A stretch of DNA of 62,330 nt from Enterobacteriaceae bacterium 89 (GCA_014156375.1 RQJH01000002.1:1-62330); one strand, 5' to 3'; counted from the stretch's first letter, positions 39,337-48,583 are shown. Notes: generated from the letters alone by a model not told the origin. A program made the numbers and translations.

Positions 39337-40320
39337 TTACAACCATTTACTACGATGTAACCACCACGCAACACCGCCGATCAGCACCACCAGACCGATG
39401 CAAAACAGGGAAAAGCCAAACGGCCAGCCGCCGCCGGGGATCCCGCCCAGGTTGACGCCAAACAGGCCCGTCAGGAAGGTACTGGGAAGAAAAACCATCG
39501 CCATTAAGGACATAGTGTAGGTTCTGCGCGCCAGCGACTCCTGCATGACCTGAGCGATTTCATCGGCCATCACCCCGGTTCGGGCAATGCAGGCGTCAAT
39601 TTCATCCAGCCCACGACCCAGACGTTCGGCAATGTCCTTCATGCGGCGACGCTGATCGTCACTCATCCACGGCAGACGTTCACTGGCTAAACGCGCATAC
39701 ACATCCCGCTGCGGAGACATATAGCGACGCATTACGATAAGCTGTTTACGAAGCAGCGCCAGAGCACCACGAGGCGGCACATTCTGGTCGAGCAGGTTAT
39801 CTTCCAGATCGATGATCCGGTCGTGCAGCTCTTCGATAAACTCACTGGCATGATCGGTCAAGGCGTCGCAGACATCCACCAGCCAGCCACCGCAGTCCGT
39901 CGGGCCGGTGCCCTCTTCCAGATCCTTAACCACGTCGTCGAGCGCCAGCACTTTGCGCTGCCTGGTGGAAACGATCAGCCGCTCATCCATATACAGACGC
40001 ATGGCCACCAGCTGGTCTGGGCGTTCATCGGTACTGCCATTAATGCAGCGAAGCGTGATGAGCGTTCCTTCGCCGACGCGTGTGACGCGCGGCCTCAGGC
40101 TGTCACCGGCTAAGGCATCACGGACGCTATTGGGCAGCAGCGGCGTTTCAGCCAACCATTCGGCGCTTTTGGGATGGGTGTAATTCAGATGCAGCCAGCA
40201 CGGATTTTCTTTATCAATCTCGGTCTCATCCTGCAGCGGGATCACTCCCCCTTTCCCGTCCAGCATCCAGGCAAAAACTGCATCAGGCACGTTCACATCG
40301 GCTCCCTTAATGGTTTCCAC
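39337..40320 (-). CDS. zntB: ZntB, CorA-family zinc transporter
   Basis: The 327-residue CorA-like protein has a large N-terminal cytoplasmic domain and two C-terminal membrane helices. The pore-loop motif FGVNLGG is of the GVN type of ZntB, not GMN of CorA. It starts at a GTG as in E. coli. ZntB moves zinc across the inner membrane. Confidence 0.95.
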   Translation of the reverse strand: METIKGADVNVPDAVFAWMLDGKGGVIPLQDETEIDKENPCWLHLNYTHPKSAEWLAETPLLPNSVRDALAGDSLRPRVTRVGEGTLITLRCINGSTDERPDQLVAMRLYMDERLIVSTRQRKVLALDDVVKDLEEGTGPTDCGGWLVDVCDALTDHASEFIEELHDRIIDLEDNLLDQNVPPRGALALLRKQLIVMRRYMSPQRDVYARLASERLPWMSDDQRRRMKDIAERLGRGLDEIDACIARTGVMADEIAQVMQESLARRTYTMSLMAMVFLPSTFLTGLFGVNLGGIPGGGWPFGFSLFCIGLVVLIGGVAWWLHRSKWL

Positions 40321-40492
40321 AACGCCTCCGTTAATCTTCTTTCTGTGCCATTGAGTCTAGCGTCGTCAAGGCAATAAGCAACAGACTTCCCGGGCATCGC
40401 ACTGAATTTACTGATGAAAGCGGAATTATCTGGTTTACGCAGGTCTGCATCAATGGACAAATCGTTAGCGCAGATGACTGACAAAATAAATC

Positions 40493-40512
40493 GGGCCTGT
40501 TTTCACAGGCCC
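40493..40512 (-). terminator. Terminator of the chemoreceptor gene
   Basis: GGGCCTGT and ACAGGCCC pair around a 4-base loop, followed in the minus direction by GATTTATTTT. Confidence 0.75.
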
Positions 40513-40535
40513 GCAGGGAGAAGTAAACGATGGGA

Positions 40536-41708
40536 TCAGAACGAATGCCAGTAGTTTTGTTGGCTGCGCAGAGGAGTGGCGGCCACTGGTTTTTCCGCCA
40601 CGGCGAGCGGGATCGCCGGAGCCTGAGCTTCATTACCTAAACGGAAATTCCTGGTTCTGGTCTGAAGTTCAACAACCTGCAGCTTCAGCACGTCCGACGA
40701 ACCAGCCAGCTCCTCGACCACCGCCACATTGCTTTGCGTCACTTTTTCCAGCTCAGAAAGTGCCAGGGTAATCTGCTCGATGCCTTTTTCCTGTTGCAGC
40801 GTGGAGGCCGAAATTTGTTCCATCAGACTGCTCAGCAGGCCGGAGCCTGAGACAATTTCCTGCATATTTTTCTCGGCTTCGGCAACAATACTCGCCCCCT
40901 GGGTGACGTTTTCGCTGGTCACGCTGATCAGGGATTTAATATTTTTTGCCGCCTCGGCACTGCGATGCGCCAGATTACGCACTTCACCGGCCACCACAGA
41001 AAACCCTTTTCCGTGATCGCCCGCTCTGGCCGCTTCAACGGCCGCATTCAGCGCCAGAATATTAGTCTGAAAGGCGATGCCGTCGATCAGGGTAATAATT
41101 TCGGTCATTTGTCTGGCGCAGTCGGTAATTGACTGCATGTTCGTCGCCACGTCTCCCATTAATTCCCCGCCTTTACGGGCACAGAGCGTGGCATCCCCTG
41201 CCCGCCCGCTGGCGAGTCGGGTATTTTCGGCATTATTTTTGGTACTGGCGGCAATTTGTTCCATGCTCGATGCGGTCTGCATCAGCGTGGCGGATTGCTC
41301 CTCTGCCATCACCGACAGCTCCGCGCTGCGATTGGCCAGTTGCTCAGATAACGTCATCGCGGTTTGTGATGAAGAACGAATTTCAGAAACCAAAGTGGAG
41401 ATGTTGCTGGAAAGGCTGTTAATTCCGGGGATCAGGCGCCCCGCACAGTTATTACCAAATACCGGAATTTGCACAGAAAGATTTCCGGAAGTCACCTCAT
41501 CAATGCTTCGTTTAACGGCATTAATTGGGGTAACTAAGAATTTAGTCATATAAAGCCATAATAAAGAAATAATCGTCAGCCAGGAAATATTCAGCATCAC
41601 CAGTACGGCAATATTGGCTGACAGGAGCACGGCAAATACATCGACAATGATAAAAACCACCAGCAAAAACATCAATATGAAGGTTCTGACACTAATATTT
41701 CTCAGCAT
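40536..41708 (-). CDS. Methyl-accepting chemotaxis protein without a periplasmic domain
   Basis: The 390-residue protein has two hydrophobic helices (about 9-30 and 33-54) joined by only a few residues, so there is no periplasmic ligand domain. A HAMP-like segment (55-105) and a full signalling helix hairpin follow, with the tip TNILALNAAVEAARAGDHGKGF split around 215-238. The C-terminus NYWHSF fits the xWxxF tether that recruits CheR and CheB. It may sense the membrane or an intracellular cue. The start may be this ATG or a GTG four codons upstream. It lies between zntB and dgcM, which are neighbours in E. coli. Confidence 0.85.
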   Translation of the reverse strand: MLRNISVRTFILMFLLVVFIIVDVFAVLLSANIAVLVMLNISWLTIISLLWLYMTKFLVTPINAVKRSIDEVTSGNLSVQIPVFGNNCAGRLIPGINSLSSNISTLVSEIRSSSQTAMTLSEQLANRSAELSVMAEEQSATLMQTASSMEQIAASTKNNAENTRLASGRAGDATLCARKGGELMGDVATNMQSITDCARQMTEIITLIDGIAFQTNILALNAAVEAARAGDHGKGFSVVAGEVRNLAHRSAEAAKNIKSLISVTSENVTQGASIVAEAEKNMQEIVSGSGLLSSLMEQISASTLQQEKGIEQITLALSELEKVTQSNVAVVEELAGSSDVLKLQVVELQTRTRNFRLGNEAQAPAIPLAVAEKPVAATPLRSQQNYWHSF

Positions 41709-42144
41709 AATCAGACTCACAGAGATACTCGAAGGGGTGATATGGTTATAGCACCTGCTCTGACCATTGCCATGTACTTTCAGAGAGAAATTAATATTCG
41801 CGCTTTAACAAGGCCAGTTTGACTTTAGCAATGTATTTATCTGAGCTGGCGTGGTAAGGCCAGTTAAAAACACCAATCGTTAACATTTATTTATTGATTA
41901 ACAGGACATAATCCCTGCCCTGCGCAGGAAAGTCTTCAGCGGTTTCATTGGCACTATACAATAATTAAGTAATACTAAAGATTGAGTGGCAATTTTAAGA
42001 CCCGGTGTGTTGAAAAATGAGAGCGCAAACGCTTTAAAGCGCCAATCAAAAGAAAAGCGGGGTTTTTCGCAGCTAATTCAATAGCACTGGTTTAAAATTT
42101 GCTGTTACATTACTTTAACAAATCCAGATGATGTGGAAGGCATA
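41709..42144. other. Divergent control region between chemoreceptor and MHYT genes
   Basis: AT-rich DNA with no coding frame. AAGGCCAGTT occurs twice (near 41809 and 41855). I see no convincing sigma-28 promoter. Confidence 0.35.
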
Positions 42145-44271
42145 ATGCTGTACGTTTCGTGGGACCCTGTGCTGGTCGGCATTTCGTTTTTAGTCGCCTT
42201 TATAGCTTCATTTGTTGCACTGGATAGCGCGGCCAAAATCGCGGCTTCGAATAAAAGTGCGGCCCTGTTCTGGCGAATTGCAGGTGGAGCCACATTAGGC
42301 ATTGGCATCTGGTCAATGCACTTCATTGGCATGCTGGCGATGAAAATGCCGATGATGATGCATTACGATCTGGCGATCACCGTCTTTTCGCTGCTAGTGG
42401 CTATCGTCGCGGCAACCCTTTCCATCAATATCGCCGTTAATGTCAGCGTTCTGTCCGTGAAGCGGCTGTGCCTTGCCACGGGTATTTTGAGCAGCGGCGT
42501 GGTGGTGATGCACTACGTTGGCATGGCTGCGCTGATGATGGACGATGCCATCGACTGGAACTATGGCCTGGTTGCGCTTTCGGTGATCATCGCTATCGTG
42601 GCTTCCGGCGTCGGTCTGTGGCTGGCGTTCAGCCTTCGCCTGAACAGCAAGGGTGCGTTAATCAACCGGATGGTCGCAGCGGTGGTGATGGGGATTGCCA
42701 TTGCCGCGATGCACTACACCGGGATGAGTGCCGCCGAGTTCCACGATCACGGCCAATACATGAGCGATATGAGCGGCGGCGTCAGCGAACTTGGGCTCTC
42801 CATCTGGGTTTCCGCCGTCACGCTGGCCATCCTTGGGATCATGCTGATTATCTCGATGATTGATTCGCAGCTGCGCACCAATCGCCTGACTGAAAATCTC
42901 CAGCAGCTTAACCAACAGCTGGAACAACAGGCGCGTTTTGACGGACTGACCGGGCTGGCCAACCGCAGCCAGATAGATTTGCGCCTTGAGTCCTGCCTGC
43001 AACAATCGCAGCTGACCCGCACGCCTTTTGCGCTGATCTTCATGGATCTGGACCGCTTTAAGCTGGTTAACGACGCCTGGGGACATCACGTAGGAGACCA
43101 CCTGTTGGTGTCGGTGGCGAACCGCATCAGCGCCTGCCTGTCGCCAAAGATGACCCTCGCCCGTCTTGGCGGCGATGAATTTATTCTGCTCGTTCCGGAA
43201 ACTACCCAGGGCGACGTCGAAGATCTGGCCACGCGGCTGGTGGAAAGCATTCGCCGCCCGTTTTATGAGGCCGGACAAATATTGCAGGTTTCTCTCAGCG
43301 CCGGGATCAGCCTGTTCCCCGATCATGGTAAAACCCTGCAGGAACTCAAGCTTCGCGCCGATACCGCGATGTACAACATCAAGCAGCAGGGTCGCAACGG
43401 CTGGGCTTTTTATCATGCCGACATGATGCAGAAAACCTGGGAAGGCGCTGAGTTTTTGCAGGACTTAACCCAGGCGCTGGAGCGCGAGCAGTTCGAGCTG
43501 TGGTATCAGCCGAAATATCATGCCAGCAGTAAAACCATTTACGGTTTCGAAGCCCTGCTGCGCTGGCGTCACCCGTCGAAGGGCATTCTGCTGCCGGACG
43601 TCTTTCTTGCGACGCTGGAAAACACCGGGCTGATTATCCCGGTCGGTTATTGGGTGATCGACCAGGCCTGCCTGCAACTGCGCCACTGGGCGGATCAGGG
43701 GCATCAGGACTGGAGTCTGTCGATTAACCTCTCCGCCGCGCAGTTTGAGCAGTTCGACATTTACGACACCATTTGCGGTGCGCTGTCGCGCCATGCTGTC
43801 CCGCCTTCCCGTCTGACCATCGAGCTGACGGAGAGTACCGCGCTGCGTAATCTGGAGCGCAGTATTGAGATCCTCAACGACTTTAATCGCATCGGGATCA
43901 CCGTTTCTATCGACGATTTTGGCACCGGTTATTCGAACATGCTGACGCTGAAAAATCTGCCTGCGCGCGAGCTGAAGATCGACAAAAGCTTCGTGAAGGA
44001 CATCCGCGATAACAGCAAAAACGTCAAAATTGTCGCCACGATCATTGATATTGCCCATTCGATGAATATGAACGTGGTGGCCGAAGGGATTGAAACTCAG
44101 GATCAGCAGCAGCTTTTAACCAGCCTGGGCTGTGGCTATTTGCAGGGCTTCCTGTTTGCCAAAGCTCTGCCTGCAAAAGAGATCCCGCAGCTCCTGGCAC
44201 AGCTGGAAAGTAACAAAAATCCCGCTGTCTCCACACGAACCTCCGCCGTTATCCAAAAAAAGCAGGCATAG
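42145..44271 (+). CDS. MHYT-GGDEF-EAL membrane c-di-GMP enzyme
   Basis: The 708-residue protein has an N-terminal MHYT membrane sensor of seven helices with three copies of the motif (MHFIGM, MHYVGM, MHYTGM), proposed to bind copper and sense O2, CO or NO. The GGDEF domain has intact GGDEF at 342-346 but no RxxD inhibition site. The EAL domain has EAL at 469-471, ELTES, DDFGTGYS, KIDKSF and EGIET, so phosphodiesterase activity is likely. Net direction is unknown. A GGAAGG site precedes the ATG. Confidence 0.9.
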   Translation: MLYVSWDPVLVGISFLVAFIASFVALDSAAKIAASNKSAALFWRIAGGATLGIGIWSMHFIGMLAMKMPMMMHYDLAITVFSLLVAIVAATLSINIAVNVSVLSVKRLCLATGILSSGVVVMHYVGMAALMMDDAIDWNYGLVALSVIIAIVASGVGLWLAFSLRLNSKGALINRMVAAVVMGIAIAAMHYTGMSAAEFHDHGQYMSDMSGGVSELGLSIWVSAVTLAILGIMLIISMIDSQLRTNRLTENLQQLNQQLEQQARFDGLTGLANRSQIDLRLESCLQQSQLTRTPFALIFMDLDRFKLVNDAWGHHVGDHLLVSVANRISACLSPKMTLARLGGDEFILLVPETTQGDVEDLATRLVESIRRPFYEAGQILQVSLSAGISLFPDHGKTLQELKLRADTAMYNIKQQGRNGWAFYHADMMQKTWEGAEFLQDLTQALEREQFELWYQPKYHASSKTIYGFEALLRWRHPSKGILLPDVFLATLENTGLIIPVGYWVIDQACLQLRHWADQGHQDWSLSINLSAAQFEQFDIYDTICGALSRHAVPPSRLTIELTESTALRNLERSIEILNDFNRIGITVSIDDFGTGYSNMLTLKNLPARELKIDKSFVKDIRDNSKNVKIVATIIDIAHSMNMNVVAEGIETQDQQQLLTSLGCGYLQGFLFAKALPAKEIPQLLAQLESNKNPAVSTRTSAVIQKKQA

Positions 44272-44336
44272 AGAGACAAAAATGCATTATGTTTAATACG
44301 TGCTCGGCGGTGTAAACGCTTCCAGGGAGATATCGC

Positions 44337-45569
44337 ATGTTGCCAGCAGAACTATCAGCGTATCATCACCTGACAACGCCCGTGTGGATCATCGATCCCC
44401 ATGATGAGCGCTTTATTTTCGCTAACCATGCCGCGCAAGCCCTGATGGGCGACGGTACGCTGAATACCCTGCGCTTTGGCGCACTGTCGGCCTGTGCGCA
44501 AAGCCGCCTGTCGCTGTACCTGAGCGATCTTCACCACAATGCCGAGATTGTTGAAATCTGGACTGTCACCACGCCGGGCGGCGAAATTCCTCTGCGCTGT
44601 CGCCTGACGCTGGCCTCTTTTCCGGGATTACCACAGGTGATCCTTTTCGAAGGGGCGAATATCCCCCATGCCGCAAGCGAGCACAGCGCTCACGGCGCTG
44701 GCTATAAGTCCCGGCGGCATAATTTCTATCATCGCTTTTTTATGACCACCACCGCGCCGATGCTGCTGATTGACCCGCTGCGCGACGGTTTGATTGTGGA
44801 TGCGAATCTCGCCGCGCTGCGGTTTTATGGCTATCGCCGTGAAGAGATGTTCCAGAAGCACACCTGGGAAATCAACACGCTTGGCCGCCAGGTGCTGCCG
44901 GTGATGGCGAAGATCGCCCGCCTGCCTGGAGGACATAAGCCGTTGTATTTAGTGCACCGCACGGCAGACGGCTCAACCCGTCACGTATTGACCTATGCGG
45001 GCCCGATAATGATCAGCGGTGACCGGCTGATGTTGTGTATTATTCACGACATTACGGAACAAAAAAGGCTCGAGCAGGAGCTGGAATACGCCGCGCTGCG
45101 CGACTCATTAACCGGGCTGTTGAATCGTCGCCAGTTTTACGCCCTGACGGAAGGCCAGGCCGCCAGCCATTTACCGTTGAAAAGCGATTACTGCCTGCTG
45201 TTGGTCGACACCGATAATTTCAAAGCGATTAACGATAACTGGGGTCATCTTAAAGGCGATGAGGTGCTGGTCCAGCTGGCGAGAATTCTGGAAGCCTGCA
45301 GCCGCAAAGGCGATCTGATTTTCCGCTGGGGCGGCGAAGAGTTTGTTCTGCTGCTGCCCCGCACCGCGCTGGATGTTGCGTTGGACGTTGCAGAATCCAT
45401 TCGCGATAGCGTCAGCAAAACTCATGACGCCGGGCTGCCCGGCTTTACCGTCAGCATCGGCGTGGCAAGGCATCAGGCCGAAGAAACCGTGGACGATCTG
45501 TTCAGGCGCGTCGATAAAGCGCTGTATCAGGCTAAGAACGATGGCCGGAACCGGGTGCTGGCGGCTTAA
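44337..45569 (+). CDS. dgcM: DgcM, PAS-GGDEF diguanylate cyclase
   Basis: The 410-residue protein equals E. coli DgcM (YdaM) in length and end (KNDGRNRVLAA). Degenerate and typical PAS domains (about 10-110 and 125-245) precede a GGDEF domain with active-site GGEEF and the I-site RKGD five residues before it. DgcM makes c-di-GMP and in E. coli acts with MlrA to switch on csgD and curli. An AGGGAG site precedes the ATG. The PAS region is more diverged than the GGDEF. Confidence 0.93.
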   Translation: MLPAELSAYHHLTTPVWIIDPHDERFIFANHAAQALMGDGTLNTLRFGALSACAQSRLSLYLSDLHHNAEIVEIWTVTTPGGEIPLRCRLTLASFPGLPQVILFEGANIPHAASEHSAHGAGYKSRRHNFYHRFFMTTTAPMLLIDPLRDGLIVDANLAALRFYGYRREEMFQKHTWEINTLGRQVLPVMAKIARLPGGHKPLYLVHRTADGSTRHVLTYAGPIMISGDRLMLCIIHDITEQKRLEQELEYAALRDSLTGLLNRRQFYALTEGQAASHLPLKSDYCLLLVDTDNFKAINDNWGHLKGDEVLVQLARILEACSRKGDLIFRWGGEEFVLLLPRTALDVALDVAESIRDSVSKTHDAGLPGFTVSIGVARHQAEETVDDLFRRVDKALYQAKNDGRNRVLAA

Positions 45570-45579
45570 TCCTGCCTCA

Positions 45580-45669
45580 TTGCCTGATGGCGGCTTCGCC
45601 TTATCAGACCTACAAAACCCAAAGTGACTGCACCTTGTAGGTCCGGTAAGCGTCAGCGCCACCGGGCAA
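45580..45669. repeat. REP-type repeat pair after dgcM
   Basis: TTGCCTGATGGCGGCTTCGC faces AGCGTCAGCGCCACCGGGCAA, with CAGACCTAC...GTAGGTCCGG between. It is the second of four such elements here. Confidence 0.85.
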
Positions 45670-45686
45670 TTCTGTTATATGACCGA

Positions 45687-46148
45687 TTAATGCAAAATAT
45701 CATCAATCAGCACGCGCCCTTCCGGGGTGTTGATCCAGCGCGGGGCTTTCATCATTGCACTCAGATAGTTCACCAGCTCGCACAGCAAATCCTCCATTGC
45801 GCAGGTCATTTCCACGGGCAGCGAACGGCTCAGCAGCAGCTGCGTGAGCGACTGGCAATAGTGCGCCAGTTGGTCGCCTTCCGGTTCAAACGCCGGAAGC
45901 GTTTCAGGAAGATCGTTGATGGTCAGCGCATCCATCAGTTCATCTGGAACCGGCTCGTTCAGCGTCGGCTGCAATAGCGCCAGACAAGCGGAAAGTCGCC
46001 CGCACAGCGCCAGCTTTTCCGCGGTGTTATCGCACTCCACCAGCGTTTGAGCGAACTGTTCACAGTGCCCTGCCAGTTCGGTGAAGTCGGTGCCGTGGGT
46101 GAACGGGAGATTCAGGAGATCTTGTGCAACGGTTTGAGTTTCTTTCAT
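45687..46148 (-). CDS. Unknown protein under C4-like antisense RNA control
   Basis: The 153-residue acidic, helical, soluble product (MKETQTVAQDLLNLPFTHGT...) has several cysteines and no signal. I recognise no family. Its start codon lies inside a 12-base sequence (46143-46154) that is exactly complementary to a segment 90 bases upstream in the same leader, the arrangement of genes regulated by phage P1/P7-type C4 RNA. Phage C4 targets include icd-like inhibitors and anti-repressor operons, so a prophage-remnant origin is possible, but the neighbours are not phage genes. Confidence 0.65.
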   Translation of the reverse strand: MKETQTVAQDLLNLPFTHGTDFTELAGHCEQFAQTLVECDNTAEKLALCGRLSACLALLQPTLNEPVPDELMDALTINDLPETLPAFEPEGDQLAHYCQSLTQLLLSRSLPVEMTCAMEDLLCELVNYLSAMMKAPRWINTPEGRVLIDDILH

Positions 46149-46198
46149 CGGTAAAACCTCAATTAGGATGGTACCTTCCGCTCCCGCAGAGGCTAACC
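46143..46198 (-). promoter_or_regulatory. Translation-initiation target of the C4-like RNA
   Basis: On the minus strand GGTTAGCCT (46198-46190) and then TTACCGATGAAA (46154-46143), which contains the start ATG, match by complementarity the segments at 46221-46229 and 46236-46247. Pairing would hide the start codon and ribosome site. Confidence 0.6.
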
Positions 46199-46220
46199 TG
46201 CGGGTGGCAGAACCGGGCGG

Positions 46221-46374
46221 GGTTAGCCTTACCGATTACCGATGAAACCGGCGCGTTGTACAACGCCCCCACCCGGCCCACCATTGAGGTGCGACAGAGC
46301 GTAACACAAATCGCTTCGTGCTTTTCATCGGAGAGTTTCAGGAGGCTAATCCCGACACCTGATTTTGCAGGCGC
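46221..46374 (-). ncRNA. C4-type antisense RNA (candidate)
   Basis: Read on the minus strand the leader holds, in order, TTAGCC and CCGATGAAA, a perfect hairpin GCGTTGTACAACGC (46253-46266), then TTTCATCGGTAA and AGGCTAACC. The last two can pair either with the first two or with the start region of the next gene. This is the a'/b' versus a/b logic of C4 RNA in P1 and P7. A weak promoter (TTGTTG, 17 bases, TAAGGT at 46409-46381) fits a start near 46374. The family name rests on architecture and memory, not on a covariance-model search. Confidence 0.55.
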
Positions 46375-46456
46375 AGCAAAACCTTACTGCTCGCCAGAAC
46401 GCTCAACAAGGGGCTAAAAAATGATGTTACGAGCACGCTCGCAAAAAATGGAAGGA

Positions 46457-46472
46457 AGTCCGTTAACGGACT
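46457..46472. promoter_or_regulatory. 16-base perfect palindrome upstream of the C4-like RNA
   Basis: AGTCCGTTAACGGACT lies about 85 bases before the inferred RNA start. Another inverted repeat CGAGC-AC-GCTCG is at 46430-46441. Either could be an operator. Confidence 0.35.
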
Positions 46473-46486
46473 GTTGAACGATGCGA

Positions 46487-46563
46487 TTGCCTTATGCGGC
46501 TTCGCCTTATCAGGCCTACCAAGGTGATCCCGTAGGTCCGGCAAGCGTTCGCGCCGCCGGGCA
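46487..46563. repeat. REP-type repeat pair
   Basis: TTGCCTTATGCGGCTTCGCC faces GCGTTCGCGCCGCCGGGCA, with AGGCCTAC...GTAGGTCCGG between. Confidence 0.85.
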
Positions 46564-46587
46564 TGTCTCAACGAAGAGGACAACAAA

Positions 46588-46607
46588 AAACCGCCCGCAG
46601 GCGGTTT
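46588..46607 (-). terminator. Terminator of the 70-residue gene
   Basis: AAACCGCC / GGCGGTTT with a 4-base loop; in the minus direction it is followed by a T run (from AAAAAA at 46585-46590). Confidence 0.8.
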
Positions 46608-46624
46608 AAGTGCATCAGGTACGG

Positions 46625-46837
46625 CTAGTGGTGTTTGTACTCTCCGGCGCTGTGTTGCGGGCCTATTCGCCCCGCCTCCATCAGGATCTCTTCAATAAGC
46701 TCTTCCAGGCACTCCTTACCGTGCTTATCGCAGACCAGATGTACCTGTCGGGAAATCTCATCGCACTGCATACCGTCACATAATGCCGATTTGAGCATGA
46801 TCGTTGCCCATCGCTTCGCTTCAGAATGCGTCAACAT
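46625..46837 (-). CDS. Small cytoplasmic protein of unknown function
   Basis: The 70-residue product (MLTHSEAKRWATIMLKSALC...) is acidic and helical, with three cysteines (ALCDGMQC and GKECLEE) and a His-rich end. GGAGGAGGG lies five bases before the ATG, a very strong ribosome site. A terminator follows. I do not recognise the family. It is a monocistronic gene next to mppA. Confidence 0.7.
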   Translation of the reverse strand: MLTHSEAKRWATIMLKSALCDGMQCDEISRQVHLVCDKHGKECLEELIEEILMEAGRIGPQHSAGEYKHH

Positions 46838-46923
46838 AAGCCCTCCTCCTGCTGACTATCCTGTAAAGCTTAGTCTCTCCCTCTCGCTTTATCCATACTC
46901 CTTATGAGGACTCTGATCATAAA

Positions 46924-46948
46924 AAAACCGGAGACTGGCCCCGGTTTT
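46924..46948 (-). terminator. Terminator of mppA
   Basis: AAAACCGG and CCGGTTTT pair around a 9-base loop; in the minus direction more Us follow. Confidence 0.75.
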
Positions 46949-46966
46949 GCTACGATCACGTCACGA

Positions 46967-48583
46967 TCAATGCTTAATAATATACATAGTCCGGCTGTAA
47001 GCCACGTCTTCAGGGTTATCAATCGGATAACCTTTTAGCCACGGTTTGATAAGACGGCCGTTGGTGTATTGATAAATCGGCGCAATTGGGGCCTGGGCGG
47101 CAATGATTTTTTCCGCTTCGTTATAGTCGGCATTACGCGCTTTTTCGGTGGTTTCCAGCGTGGCCTGGTTAATCACTTTGTCGTACGCCGGATCGTTGAA
47201 GCGGGAGATATTACCGCTGTGCGTTGAAGTCAGCAGCGACAGGAACGTCGATGGTTCGTTGTAGTCACCAACCCACGACGCACGGATCACATCGAAATTG
47301 CCGGTGTTACGGCTGTCAATGTAGGTCTTCCACTCCTGGTTTTGCAGCTTCACGTCCACGCCGAGATTTTTCTTCCACATTGAAGCCACGGCAATTGCGA
47401 TCTTCTGGTGGTTTTCGGAAGTGTTATACAACAGCGTCAGCTTCAGCGGACGATTCGGGCCATAGCCTGCCGCCTGCAGCAGGGTTTTCGCCTGTGCATT
47501 CAGTTCAGCCTGGCTCAGGTTCTCCATTTCAGATGGCTGCGGCGTGAAGCCTGCGGTCACGTCCGGCGTAAAGCGCCAGGCTGGCTTTTCACCGGTTCCC
47601 AGCACTTTCTCAGCCATGATCCGACGATCGATAGTCATACTCAGCGCCAGACGCACGCGCTGGTCTGCGGTCGGACCTTTTTGGGTGTTAAACGCGTAGT
47701 AATACGTCCCCAGCTGCGGCGGCGTGAACACCTGCCCCGGAATGGATTTCAGCAGCTGCTGGTACTGATTTTTTGGGAAAGATTCGGTGATATCGATATC
47801 GCCCGCCAGGTAACGTTTGGTGGCATTCGACTCCTGGTTAATCGGCACGAAGGTCACCTGCTGGATCACGGTTTTGCCGTTATCCCAGTAGTGCGTATTT
47901 GGCACCACTACCAGCTTCTCGTTCACCACGCGGTCTTTCAGCACATAGGCGCCGTTGCCAACCAGTTTGCCCGGACGCGTCCAGTTGGGATCGCTTTCAA
48001 CGTTGGCTTTCTGTACAGGATAAAGCGAGAAGTTCGCCGTCAGGTTCACAAACCACGGCAGAGGCTTATCAAGCTGAATGCGAAGCGTTTTGGCATCGAC
48101 CGCAGTCACGCCCAGCTTATCCGGCGTGGCTTTGCCATCAATAATGTTTTGCGCGTTGTTGATCCCCGCTAACGCGGCAAACCAGGCAAAAGGTGAAGTG
48201 GTTTTTGGATCCACCAGACGCTGCCAGCTGTAGACAAAATCCTGTGCGGTCACCGGCGTTCCGTCAGACCATTTCGCGTCATCGCGCAGGGTAAAGGTCC
48301 AGATGCGGTTATCGTTGCTCTGCCATTTGGTGGCCACGCCCGGGATGATATTGCCTTTGCCATCCTGATTCACCAGCCCTTCAAACAGGTCGCGGATCAC
48401 CTGAATTTCCGGAAGCCCTACGGCTTTCGCCGGATCCAGTGAAGCGGGTTCATCTTTAATATGGCGGACCAGCGTCTGCTGTTGCGCCAAAACGGTGCCC
48501 TGCGGCACATCAGCCGCCCATGCAAGAGAAGAGACACCGGCAAACGCCAGCGCACAGCAAAGAAGCGAAACAGGAAACTTCAT
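46967..48583 (-). CDS. mppA: MppA, murein-tripeptide binding protein
   Basis: The 538-residue periplasmic protein has a signal peptide ending LAWAADVP and the peptide/nickel ABC binding fold (SBP_bac_5), with DPAKAVGLPEIQVIRDLFEGL near 50-70. MppA delivers L-Ala-gamma-D-Glu-meso-Dap to the Opp permease for recycling. E. coli MppA has 537. The next genes mpaA and ycjG degrade the same peptide. Confidence 0.95.
   Translation of the reverse strand: MKFPVSLLCCALAFAGVSSLAWAADVPQGTVLAQQQTLVRHIKDEPASLDPAKAVGLPEIQVIRDLFEGLVNQDGKGNIIPGVATKWQSNDNRIWTFTLRDDAKWSDGTPVTAQDFVYSWQRLVDPKTTSPFAWFAALAGINNAQNIIDGKATPDKLGVTAVDAKTLRIQLDKPLPWFVNLTANFSLYPVQKANVESDPNWTRPGKLVGNGAYVLKDRVVNEKLVVVPNTHYWDNGKTVIQQVTFVPINQESNATKRYLAGDIDITESFPKNQYQQLLKSIPGQVFTPPQLGTYYYAFNTQKGPTADQRVRLALSMTIDRRIMAEKVLGTGEKPAWRFTPDVTAGFTPQPSEMENLSQAELNAQAKTLLQAAGYGPNRPLKLTLLYNTSENHQKIAIAVASMWKKNLGVDVKLQNQEWKTYIDSRNTGNFDVIRASWVGDYNEPSTFLSLLTSTHSGNISRFNDPAYDKVINQATLETTEKARNADYNEAEKIIAAQAPIAPIYQYTNGRLIKPWLKGYPIDNPEDVAYSRTMYIIKH

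Noticed and set aside
41709..41960. Sigma-28 promoter for the chemoreceptor
   Set aside because: TAAAGTCA occurs but no GCCGATAA-like box is at the right distance.
46124..46417. 97-codon frame on the plus strand across the C4-like leader
   Set aside because: It runs through the complementary RNA arms, lacks a ribosome site, and is better explained by the structured leader on the other strand.
46338..46586. 82-codon minus-strand frame over the REP element
   Set aside because: Much of it is REP sequence and it has no ribosome site.
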